A stretch of 27,771 nucleotides of DNA from Methylococcaceae bacterium UBA659 (GTDB lineage Bacteria > Pseudomonadota > Gammaproteobacteria > Methylococcales > Methylomonadaceae), in assembly GCA_002299495.1 (NCBI GenBank), contig DBNZ01000148.1, forward strand, positions 1-27,771, in the 5' to 3' direction. Under the pieces are notes generated by a model. The model had not been told where the DNA came from. It saw only the letters and a list, made by a program, of their open reading frames with translations, and did not search any database. Position numbers and translations under genes: made by a program. How positions within the stretch are numbered: the stretch's first letter is position 1; every line of letters begins with the position of its first letter. This document shows, piece after piece, positions 1-6,340 of the stretch.

Positions 1-19
1 GCAGGACACCCCCCAGAAT

Positions 20-1120
20 TTAACCTACATGTTCGGCCACTTCCAAATCGAACCCCGACAGGCCAATGTATTTTTTCTGAATGCCCAGCACTTTCAGTTT
101 ATGTACGCCCAAGTCGGACAAAATCCTCGCGCCCGTGCCGGTGGTGCGCCAGTCGCTGGCTGCGGTTGGCCGGGTTACTTTCACGCCGTTATCCTGCAAT
201 TGGTAGCCGTGGATGAGGTCGGCTAAGTCCTTGTTGTTCTCATTTTGGCGGATCACCACCAACACCCCGCGGCCTTCTGCGGCGATTTTTTGCAAGGCCA
301 GGCGCACCGGCATGTTGCAGTCGCTGCGTTGGGAAGAAAACACATCGTCCAAGAGATTGCGGGCATGCACCCTGACCAACACCGGTTCATCACCGGATAC
401 CGAACCCATCACCAACGCTAAATGGACATTGTTGTCGTTGCGGTCTTGGTAGGCATAAAGACGGAACAAACCGAACTCGGTTGGATAAGCGCATTCGCCG
501 ATACGTTCTAAGGTGTTTTCATGCTGGATGCGGTAATGGATCAAATCGGCGATGGTGCCAATTTTCAGGTTGTGTTGTCTGGCAAACACTTCTAAGTCGG
601 GAAGACGCGCCATGGTGCCGTCGTCATTTAAAATTTCAACGATGACCCCGGCAGGCTCAAGCCCGGCCAATCGGGCTAGGTCGCAACCGGCCTCGGTATG
701 CCCGGCCCGGTTTAGGACACCGCCGGCTTGGGCCATCAACGGGAAGATATGCCCGGGTTGCACTAAATCATCGGGTTTAGCCTCAGTAGCCACCGCGCAT
801 TGGATGGTGCGGGCGCGGTCATGGGCGGAAATGCCGGTGGTGACGCCAGTGGCCGCTTCAATCGAGACGGTAAAATTGGTCGTATGCGCCGTTTTGTTTG
901 CGTTGACCATTAACGGCAGACGCAATTGCTGGCAACGTTCGGGTGTTAACGTCAAGCAAATCAGCCCACGCCCGTACCGCGCCATGAAATTGATGTCCTC
1001 GGGCCGGGCGAAGGCCGCCGCCATCACCAGGTCGCCCTCGTTTTCCCGGTCTTCATCGTCCATGATGATGACCATTTTGCCGTGTCTTAGGTCTTCGATG
1101 ATTTCTTCGATAGTGTTCAT
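20..1120 (-). CDS. ribBA: RibBA: 3,4-dihydroxy-2-butanone-4-phosphate synthase with degenerate GTP cyclohydrolase II domain
   Basis: Cytoplasmic riboflavin synthesis enzyme. The N-terminal half makes 3,4-dihydroxy-2-butanone 4-phosphate from ribulose 5-phosphate; it carries the acidic DDEDRENEGDL motif (about residues 21-31) and an AGHTEAGCDLARLAG stretch. The C-terminal half (from about residue 205) has the GTP cyclohydrolase II fold signature (PVLVRVHARNLLDDVF). Of the three zinc-binding cysteines expected there, the first is Asn, the second is Ser and only the third (SDC) remains, so this half is probably inactive as a cyclohydrolase, as known for many proteobacterial RibBA proteins. The ATG at 1118-1120 (MNTIEEI) is preferred over an in-frame TTG 15 bases upstream because family members begin near there; no clear Shine-Dalgarno sequence is seen for either. 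366 residues. The stop leaves 19 bases to the window edge, where ribH often follows. No FMN riboswitch was recognised upstream. Confidence 0.95.
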   Translation of the reverse strand: MNTIEEIIEDLRHGKMVIIMDDEDRENEGDLVMAAAFARPEDINFMARYGRGLICLTLTPERCQQLRLPLMVNANKTAHTTNFTVSIEAATGVTTGISAHDRARTIQCAVATEAKPDDLVQPGHIFPLMAQAGGVLNRAGHTEAGCDLARLAGLEPAGVIVEILNDDGTMARLPDLEVFARQHNLKIGTIADLIHYRIQHENTLERIGECAYPTEFGLFRLYAYQDRNDNNVHLALVMGSVSGDEPVLVRVHARNLLDDVFSSQRSDCNMPVRLALQKIAAEGRGVLVVIRQNENNKDLADLIHGYQLQDNGVKVTRPTAASDWRTTGTGARILSDLGVHKLKVLGIQKKYIGLSGFDLEVAEHVG

Positions 1121-1177
1121 GTTAAATTTAGGCAATGCGAAAAGCAGTGAAAATTAATTGAGATCATTGGTTTTATC

Positions 1178-1272
1178 TCAGTCGTAAGGCAGCTTATAGG
1201 CTGCCATGATAGCAAACGGGTTGTCTACATAAACCAGCCGATGTTCGTTGTTGATGCGGCGCGACCAGTAAC
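1178..1272 (-). pseudogene. C-terminal remnant of a YoeB-type toxin
   Basis: One minus-strand frame reads CYWSRRINNEHRLVY, then a short tail ending KLPYD and a stop at 1178-1180. This resembles the C-terminal third of YoeB/Txe mRNA-interferase toxins, whose hallmark is a WSRRI-x-x-EHRLVY stretch followed by an aromatic-rich end. The first 50 or so residues, including the usual start, are missing. The frame is joined directly to the end of the antitoxin remnant, which suggests a deletion across the gene border. Not expected to be functional. Confidence 0.7.
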
Positions 1273-1481
1273 ATCGCGGTTGTTAGCGATATTTTCAATG
1301 GCGGCTAACCATCGGGCGCGATTGGCGGAGTTTATGCGCTAAATAGCGGCGCTCATTCTCTTCGATACCCGCCTGTTTCGGTAACGGCTATTTCAATCTC
1401 TTTGTGTTTGAAAGTGACTTTTAAGGCCTCAAGAAAGTCTGTATTGTGTTCGTCGGCTTTGCGTTTGTAAACGGTGTGCAT
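1267..1481 (-). pseudogene. Frameshifted antitoxin of a YoeB-type toxin-antitoxin pair
   Basis: The start is intact: ATG at 1479-1481 behind a good ribosome site (TAGGAGAGC). The first frame reads MHTVYKRKADEHNTDFLEAL and continues to KHKEIEIAVTETG, typical of small antitoxins paired with YoeB/RelE toxins, then stops. The remainder is recoverable only by changing frame twice: GIEENERRYLAHKL, then ANRARWLAAIENIANNRD, which resembles the usual antitoxin C-terminal helix. Two indels within about 60 bases and fusion into the toxin remnant mark it as dead. A short N-terminal peptide of about 43 residues could still be translated. Confidence 0.65.
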
Positions 1482-1534
1482 AGCGCTCTCCTAAATTTAA
1501 GGAAAATAGGGCATTGCTCATTTTGTATAGAATT

Positions 1535-1762
1535 TTTATTGTGCCATTTGTGCAGCAGCAACTTGATAGCATATTTCAATATCTTTTGACATTTTCCGTA
1601 ACCGGGTAAGTTGTACCGAAACAAGCGGTTATAGCCCCGGGCAGTGACGATTTCCGACTTTAACTGCGTAGGTCTTGCGCTAGGGGCGCATGCCTCGTAA
1701 GGCCGCCAATCATCCGTCATGACCTCGCCAACCGCCACGCCCTCTCTGGCCTGCCAGAGCTT
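1535..1762 (-). mobile_element. IS1-like transposase fragment (C-terminal part)
   Basis: The minus strand encodes KLWQAREGVAVGEVMTDDWR followed by PYE, then GYNRLFRYNLP and LKYAIKLLLHKW. This resembles the C-terminal catalytic part of IS1-family DDE transposases (T-D-x-W-x-x-Y around the second acidic residue, then a GYNSLFRHFLARL-like stretch), with the basic segment after the LFR motif shortened or deleted. There is no N-terminal zinc-finger part and no recognisable terminal inverted repeats, so it is a relic. Its open frame runs on into the antitoxin leader in a meaningless frame. Family assignment is from motif memory. Confidence 0.55.
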
Positions 1763-1809
1763 TTCACCCGTGCCAGTTCAGGATGGTGACATTCAGCCAG
1801 TCGTCGAGC

Positions 1810-2005
1810 TTACTTGGCGGTGAAGACGCTATCGGTGCTAGCGTCACCCTTGCAGATGCCGCAGACGACCGCCTCTTCGTCGCCGAACAGCACTAAGCCT
1901 TTGCACAGCAGAGGGCCTGGCCGTTGTCCTTGCGGAAGTGGGCAAGGGTCTTGGCTGGGGCGCAGATTGTGGGCCAGCCAGATGGACTCGAGGTTGGGGT
2001 ATAGC
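1810..2005 (-). mobile_element. IS1182-like transposase fragment, multiply frameshifted
   Basis: Three minus-strand frames read in succession give YPNLESIWLAHNLRP, then KTLAHFRKDNGQAL, then LFGDEEAVVCGICKGDAST. The order and content match the N-terminal part of IS1182-type transposases, where a LEVIWLL-x-x-LRP stretch precedes TIADFRKDN and then LFG-x-x-x-VAIDG. The frame changes and internal stops show decay. It abuts the IS1-like fragment, so one element may have inserted into or beside the other before both eroded. Confidence 0.5.
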
Positions 2006-2069
2006 GGCTTGGAATCCGCCGTCGTAGTTGGCGGGCAATGGGGTTTGGATAGTTTAGAAAATTATTTTG

Positions 2070-2110
2070 AAGCCACCGCGTGGCTAGCCTGTTAAGTCAC
2101 GCGGTGGCTT
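2070..2110 (-). terminator. Probable intrinsic terminator of the secreted-protein gene
   Basis: A perfect 13-base inverted repeat (AAGCCACCGCGTG at 2070-2082 against CACGCGGTGGCTT at 2098-2110) with a 15-base loop lies 12 bases past the stop of the gene at 2122-2637. On the minus strand the stem is followed by a moderately T-rich tract (CAAAATAATTTTC). Stem strength is high; the T tract is weak. Confidence 0.65.
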
Positions 2111-2121
2111 CGGTTTGGGGC

Positions 2122-2637
2122 TTATTCGGTATCAATGACCAGTGAAAGATCATCTATCCGCCAGGCCGTGCCTGCGGGTCCGATTGGTGTGACCAACACA
2201 CGCACGCTATGTAAGCCAGCGTTCGGAATCCTGACAAAACATTGGGTTGCCGCGCTAATCCACCCATCGTGCTGGGTTGCGGTGCCATTCCCGGAAACCA
2301 GGGCGTTGTCCGAATCGGAAGGCGGGCAGGCAATATTATTAATAATAATCGTACCGTCTAACCATGCGGTGGCGGCGCCGCCGATAGTTGCCTCGGCATT
2401 AAAGATAACGCGCACTAACTGATGGGGTGTTGTTGTGGAAAAACGCACAACTGTCTGAGACCCTACCAAGGTACCATCTAAGTCCAGATTCGCCGCAGCT
2501 GCGCCGGTCTGCGGGGTTACATTATGGCGGGCGAGGACTATGACTGCAGCGGCTTCGCCCGCCATCAATCCCAGTCCAAGCAGGGCTGCGACAGCGCCGT
2601 AACGGGTTTTGTTAAGTTTTGTAGTCAATGTGTTCAT
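2122..2637 (-). CDS. Secreted protein of unknown function
   Basis: 171 residues, not assigned to a family. The N-terminus (basic residues to about 12, hydrophobic stretch about 14-31 ending GEAAA) is a Sec signal peptide. The mature part is Ala/Thr/Val rich, alternates as in a beta sandwich, and has two cysteines (C104 and C133) that could form a disulfide in the periplasm or outside. The C-terminus (RIDDLSLVIDTE) lacks a PEP-CTERM sorting tail. ATG at 2635-2637 follows AAAGGAT at good spacing. It lies 106 bases downstream of the STN/HEAT gene on the same strand and ends at a strong hairpin, so the two may be co-transcribed. Laminin-G or CBM-like folds are possible but unsupported by any motif. 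Confidence 0.75.
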   Translation of the reverse strand: MNTLTTKLNKTRYGAVAALLGLGLMAGEAAAVIVLARHNVTPQTGAAAANLDLDGTLVGSQTVVRFSTTTPHQLVRVIFNAEATIGGAATAWLDGTIIINNIACPPSDSDNALVSGNGTATQHDGWISAATQCFVRIPNAGLHSVRVLVTPIGPAGTAWRIDDLSLVIDTE

Positions 2638-2743
2638 GGCAATATCCTTTTCAAATTAATCTAAAATTTAACGGATTGACCAGACTTTTGGCGAAATGGC
2701 ACGCTCCTGCTGGATGGGCGGCCCCGGCATCGTTTGCGACCTG

Positions 2744-3694
2744 CTAACGCAGGTTGCCTGCTCGCTGGGGATCATCCTCGACATCACCCCGAATGGAACT
2801 TACCGATTCTTCTGGCGCTGCTTCAAGAGAAGAGATAATTTGTCTGGCCAGTTCAGCCACAACCGGTTCCGGGTCGTTTTGCGCCAAATCGGCTATATAG
2901 GCGATGTCATTGGGAGATGTACGCCCTTCCTCGTAGCTTGTCAATAAGCTGGCTAGCGCCATTGAACGGACGGTTGCCGAAGGGTCATGCAGCGCTAAAT
3001 CGGTTAAAACATCCGCCGGCATGGTCATGGCCGAAATGTCCGCCGTTTGTAAGGCATTGACACGAACGATTTCCTCAGGGTCATTCAAAGCGGCCAGTAA
3101 GACATCCTTGTCCCCTTGGCCAATTTGTTCGATGGCCGAGGCGATTGCCAATGCCCGTCGCAATGGTTCGGGATCATTAGCGTCAATCATCGGCTTTTGG
3201 GCATTTGTGGCCTGCGCTATCGGACTTGGGCTAAACATTTTTCCCGTGCCCTTAGGGTATACCCAAACAGCCGACAGTTTTGCGCTTGCCCCCTTGTCGT
3301 TGCTGTAGAGGAAGAAGCTATCGAAACCCCAAAGTAACCGTCGCAAGCCTTGCTCTATTGGCAGGTCTGTGAACGTTATGTCGATGTTGGGATTTGGCAT
3401 GCCCTGATCGAATAAAATACTAACTTTTGCTTGTTGTGCGATGGCCTTAGCGACTGTTTGTAAGGGTTGGTTGGTGATGGCCAGGCTAAGCTGGTCATTG
3501 GATAACCGGATAGGCGTCAGCCCGGGGGGGGTGACCTTTAAGCTTTGGTTGCTCGCGTTAGTTAACTTTGATGGGGCGATACTTTCGGTTGGGCCATTGT
3601 CAATTGGGCTTTGCCAGGCTAAAAACCAGACTAAAAAAAGGACAAGCAATGCACATCCGATGATGATGACAACCGTGGTTTTTTTAGCCGACAT
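2744..3694 (-). CDS. Membrane-anchored protein with STN-like and HEAT-repeat regions
   Basis: 316 residues. A single membrane segment (about residues 7-27) follows a short basic N-terminus, giving an inner-membrane anchor with a periplasmic body. Residues 68-130 (LSLAITNQPLQTVAKAIAQQ, then ILFDQG and ITFTDLPIEQGLRRLL) resemble the STN/secretin N-terminal domain found in TonB-dependent receptors and secretins. Residues 195-290 contain helical repeats with the pattern L-x-D-P-x-x-x-V-R-x-x-A (LNDPEEIVRVNAL, LHDPSATVRSMAL, AQNDPEPVVAELA), typical of HEAT repeats. The start at 3692-3694 (MSAKKTTV) is chosen because the upstream extension begins with GTG and has no ribosome site; AAAGG precedes the chosen ATG. 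No enzymatic motif. A scaffold or assembly role in envelope protein complexes is inferred. Confidence 0.8.
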   Translation of the reverse strand: MSAKKTTVVIIIGCALLVLFLVWFLAWQSPIDNGPTESIAPSKLTNASNQSLKVTPPGLTPIRLSNDQLSLAITNQPLQTVAKAIAQQAKVSILFDQGMPNPNIDITFTDLPIEQGLRRLLWGFDSFFLYSNDKGASAKLSAVWVYPKGTGKMFSPSPIAQATNAQKPMIDANDPEPLRRALAIASAIEQIGQGDKDVLLAALNDPEEIVRVNALQTADISAMTMPADVLTDLALHDPSATVRSMALASLLTSYEEGRTSPNDIAYIADLAQNDPEPVVAELARQIISSLEAAPEESVSSIRGDVEDDPQRAGNLR

Positions 3695-3922
3695 AACAGC
3701 GCCTTTGCCGTTGAAAGGGTAAGAGGGGAGCGACCGGTCCAGTCTGTTGCCGGGGATCACGCGGGGCCTAGAACCGGGCGGGCTGCGCCCTTAATGGGGG
3801 CTGAACCTTGCCAGGCAGATACGCAACACGATGTTTGGCCATCAAAATACGGCCCGTGCTAACGGGCCAGCCCGCCAACAGTTGGCCTTGGCGTGAACCT
3901 AGCATAAAAAATTATCGGCTTA

Positions 3923-3940
3923 CAAGAAAAATTTTTCTTG
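3923..3940. repeat. 18-base perfect palindrome CAAGAAAAATTTTTCTTG
   Basis: The nine-base half CAAGAAAAA is followed immediately by its reverse complement. It could be a regulator-binding site or a weak bidirectional terminator. It sits 230 bases upstream of the STN/HEAT gene. Confidence 0.6.
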
Positions 3941-3952
3941 TCGTTAGACCAC

Positions 3953-3979
3953 GCAGGCGCTTCATGCAAAAGCGCCTGC
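3953..3979. repeat. Stem-loop with 10-base-pair perfect stem
   Basis: GCAGGCGCTT at 3953-3962 pairs with AAGCGCCTGC at 3970-3979 around a 7-base loop. It is GC rich, has no T tract on either side, and stands at the left border of the suspected repeat element. Confidence 0.6.
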
Positions 3980-4329
3980 AGTTATAGGATTATCCAGAGA
4001 AAACGGGTTGTACGCTTCAAATCCGTCGCTGAAAATCTTGGCAGCGTAGCGCTAGCGAAGTGCAGCTTTTTAGTCCCCGACAGGCGTAGCACCGGGCGGG
4101 TTTTCGGAGTGCAGCGGAGACCCCCTGCAAGGCATTGCGAAAAGTCATGCGAGAGTCTATGTTTCGACTCCTTGTTGAGTTGAGTTGAGTCGGGGCGAGG
4201 TGATGCGGACGCATCGGGGCGCCGCAGGCATTAGGTCGCGTGAAGTTTTTGCTGCTTGCTGGGCGGGGATGCCCAAAACCAGCTTGCACAAAAATAGCGA
4301 ATCCCTGAAGCTGTAAATCCAAACGGGCC

Positions 4330-4670
4330 GACTGCGAAATTTTTTCGGTGGTGCAACCCGATCTCTGTGTGATTTGCGATCCTGACAAAATTACCGCCCA
4401 AGGTTGCAGCGGCGCGCCGGACTGGATCATTGAAATTTTGTCACCCGAACAGTAAACGGGAAGTGCGGCTTAAATATTCGCTTTACCCAGAAAACGGCGT
4501 CACCGAATATTAGCGGGTTTACCCTTACGAACCATCGGCTTACCAATTTGTGCAGAATGCCGGAACCGAACAATACCGGCTTCATGCCATGTACGCCGAA
4601 GACGGCGTGGCGACACTTTAATTTGTTTCCAGAATTGGCGCTTGATTTGGCCCTCGTGTTTGCCGAATAA
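4330..4670 (+). pseudogene. Decayed Uma2-family (DUF820) nuclease gene
   Basis: The plus strand reads EIFSVVQPDLCVICDPDKI and APDWIIEILSPE, then stops at 4453-4455. Shifting by one base gives KREVRLKYSLYPENGVTEY, an in-frame TAG at 4511-4513, then RVYPYEPSAYQFVQ and MYAEDGVATL to another stop at 4619-4621. A third frame closes with FPELALDLALVFAE and a TAA. This is the order of the Uma2 family (putative PD-(D/E)XK endonucleases): VVQPD, the EILSP motif, R-x-x-K-x-x-x-Y, then FPEL-x-L-x-L-x-x-x-F at the end. The first half of the gene is absent. Two frameshifts plus a nonsense codon make it non-functional. Confidence 0.8.
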
Positions 4671-4733
4671 TCGTTTTTTTTGCAGCACTTCTTCACGATG
4701 CTGTTAACTTTTCAACCATCAGGAATGCCCGCT

Positions 4734-6182
4734 ATGACCACCTGGGAAACCGTTATCGGTTTGGAAATCCATGCCCAACTGTCCACGCAAGCAAAAATCT
4801 TTTCCGGCGCGGCCACTGCTTACGGCGCCGAACCTAACACCCAGGCCTGCGCCGTTGACCTAGGCCTGCCCGGCGTGTTGCCGGTGCTGAACGCCGAGGC
4901 CGTATGCAAGGCCGTGATGTTCGGCTTAGCACTAGATGCGTACATCGCACCGACGTCGGTGTTCGCCCGCAAAAATTACTTTTACCCAGACCTGCCCAAA
5001 GGCTACCAAATCAGCCAGATGGACTTGCCCATCGTCGGCTGCGGTCATTTGGATATTGAAGTCGAGGGTAACATCAAACGCATCGGCGTCACCCGCGCCC
5101 ATTTGGAAGAAGACGCCGGTAAATCGCTGCATGAAAGTTTCCACGGGCTAAGCGGCATAGACCTGAACCGCGCCGGCACACCGCTGTTGGAAATCGTCTC
5201 CGAACCGGATATGCGCTCGGCGGCTGAAGCGGTCGCCTACATGCGTAAATTGCACGAACTGGTGCGTTATCTGGGTATTTGTGACGGCAACATGCAGGAA
5301 GGTTCGTTCCGTTGCGACGCCAACGTTTCGGTACGACCGAAAGGGCAAAAGGCATTCGGCACTCGCGTCGAAATCAAGAACATCAACTCGTTCAAATTCG
5401 TCGAAAAAGCCATCAACCATGAAGTTGAGCGCCAAATTGAATTGCTCGAAAACGGCGGTGCCGTGGTGCAGGAAACCCGTTTGTACGATGCCAACAAAGA
5501 CGAGACCCGCGCCATGCGTAGCAAGGAGGAAGCCCACGACTACCGCTATTTCCCCGACCCCGACTTGCTGCCAGTGGTGGTCAGCGAGACTTTCAAGGCG
5601 GCAGTGAAAGCGGCTTTGCCGGAATTGCCGGATGCGAAAAAACGGCGCTTTAACACCCATTACCAACTGGATAACGAGGCGGCAACCTTGCTTACGTCAT
5701 CGCGGCCGTTGGCCGATTATTTTGAAGCCGTGGTCGAGCTTTCCGGTGCCGAAGCCAAGCTTTGCGCCAACTGGATCAACGGCGAATTGGCGGCGGCGTT
5801 GAACAGGGAAAACTTGGAGATCGCCGATTGCCCGATCAGCCCGCAGCGGTTGGCCGTTTTACTGCAACGCATCAAAGACAACACCATTTCCGGCAAGATC
5901 GGCAAGCACATCTTTGAAGAACTCTGGCAAAACGCCGACACCACCGCCGATGCCGTCATCGACGCCAAAGGTTTAAGACAAATTAGCGATACCGGTGCCA
6001 TTGCCGCCGTCATCGACCAAATCGTCGCCGCCAACAGCAAACAAGTAGAGCAATATTTGGCGGGTAATGAAAAAGTATTTGGCTTTTTTGTCGGTCAGGT
6101 GATGAAGGCCATGCAAGGCAAGGCGAACCCGGAGGAAGTGAATAAAATGTTGAAAGATAAGTTGAACGGTTACGTTATTTGA
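4734..6182 (+). CDS. gatB: Aspartyl/glutamyl-tRNA(Asn/Gln) amidotransferase subunit B
   Basis: GatB is the tRNA-binding kinase/transamidation subunit of GatCAB, which converts misacylated Glu-tRNA(Gln) and Asp-tRNA(Asn) with ammonia supplied by GatA. 482 residues, normal for the family. Visible signatures: VIGLEIHAQL at the start, ARKNYFYPDLPKGYQISQ, LNRAGTPLLEIVSEPD, the RCDANVSVRP stretch, and a YqeY-like helical C-terminus ending VNKMLKDKLNG. ATG at 4734-4736 is chosen because AGGA lies 9 bases upstream; an earlier in-frame ATG at 4680 would add 18 residues unlike the family. Usually gatC and gatA lie just upstream, but here the upstream neighbour is the Uma2 relic, so they must be elsewhere. 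It ends at a bidirectional terminator. Confidence 0.96.
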   Translation: MTTWETVIGLEIHAQLSTQAKIFSGAATAYGAEPNTQACAVDLGLPGVLPVLNAEAVCKAVMFGLALDAYIAPTSVFARKNYFYPDLPKGYQISQMDLPIVGCGHLDIEVEGNIKRIGVTRAHLEEDAGKSLHESFHGLSGIDLNRAGTPLLEIVSEPDMRSAAEAVAYMRKLHELVRYLGICDGNMQEGSFRCDANVSVRPKGQKAFGTRVEIKNINSFKFVEKAINHEVERQIELLENGGAVVQETRLYDANKDETRAMRSKEEAHDYRYFPDPDLLPVVVSETFKAAVKAALPELPDAKKRRFNTHYQLDNEAATLLTSSRPLADYFEAVVELSGAEAKLCANWINGELAAALNRENLEIADCPISPQRLAVLLQRIKDNTISGKIGKHIFEELWQNADTTADAVIDAKGLRQISDTGAIAAVIDQIVAANSKQVEQYLAGNEKVFGFFVGQVMKAMQGKANPEEVNKMLKDKLNGYVI

Positions 6183-6280
6183 GGCATTGGACAGCCTTGG
6201 CCACGCCGTAAAACTTTCCAGTTTATTAGCAACCATCAAATGGGCCTGGCGGAAAATACCGTGTTCCGCGGGTGGGATAA

Positions 6281-6315
6281 AAAAACCCCGGCTGGTTGGC
6301 CCGGCCGGGGTTTTT
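6281..6315. terminator. Bidirectional intrinsic terminator between gatB and xoxF
   Basis: AAAAACCCCGGC (6281-6292) pairs with GCCGGGGTTTTT (6304-6315) across an 11-base loop. The GC-rich core is flanked by A and T runs, so it works in both directions, serving convergent gatB and xoxF. Confidence 0.9.
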
Positions 6316-6340
6316 AGCGATCAGTAGCCAAAAAAGCTCA

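Larger units (their letters stand above)
3695..4329. other. Gene-free stretch rich in inverted repeats
   Basis: No credible coding region is seen here. Open frames on the minus strand at 4017-4430 and the plus strand at 3938-4183 have biased, low-complexity composition, no ribosome site and no recognisable domain. The stretch holds a GGCCCGT/ACGGGCC hairpin (3851-3868), an 18-base palindrome (3923-3940), a 10-base-pair hairpin (3953-3979), a GATGCG/CGCATC hairpin (4202-4215) and three tandem TGAGT units near 4176-4190. The promoter of the STN/HEAT gene must lie at its left edge. From about 3940 onward it looks like a dispersed intergenic repeat (inference). Confidence 0.5.

Noticed and set aside
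1121..1200. FMN riboswitch upstream of ribBA
   Set aside because: The leader is short and AT rich and shows none of the conserved RFN helices; the toxin relic begins almost at once.
1814..2095. Plus-strand 93-residue open frame
   Set aside because: It is antisense to the frameshifted transposase relic and runs into the terminator hairpin.
2739..2754. Hairpin ACCTGC/GCAGGT over the stop of the STN/HEAT gene
   Set aside because: Only 6 base pairs and no T tract; probably coding sequence coincidence rather than a terminator.
4017..4430. Minus-strand 137-residue open frame
   Set aside because: No ribosome site, odd composition, and it overlaps the Uma2 relic on the other strand; no recognisable domain.
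4427..4696. Minus-strand 89-residue open frame
   Set aside because: Antisense to the Uma2 relic, whose plus-strand frames match a known family; no support for the reverse reading.
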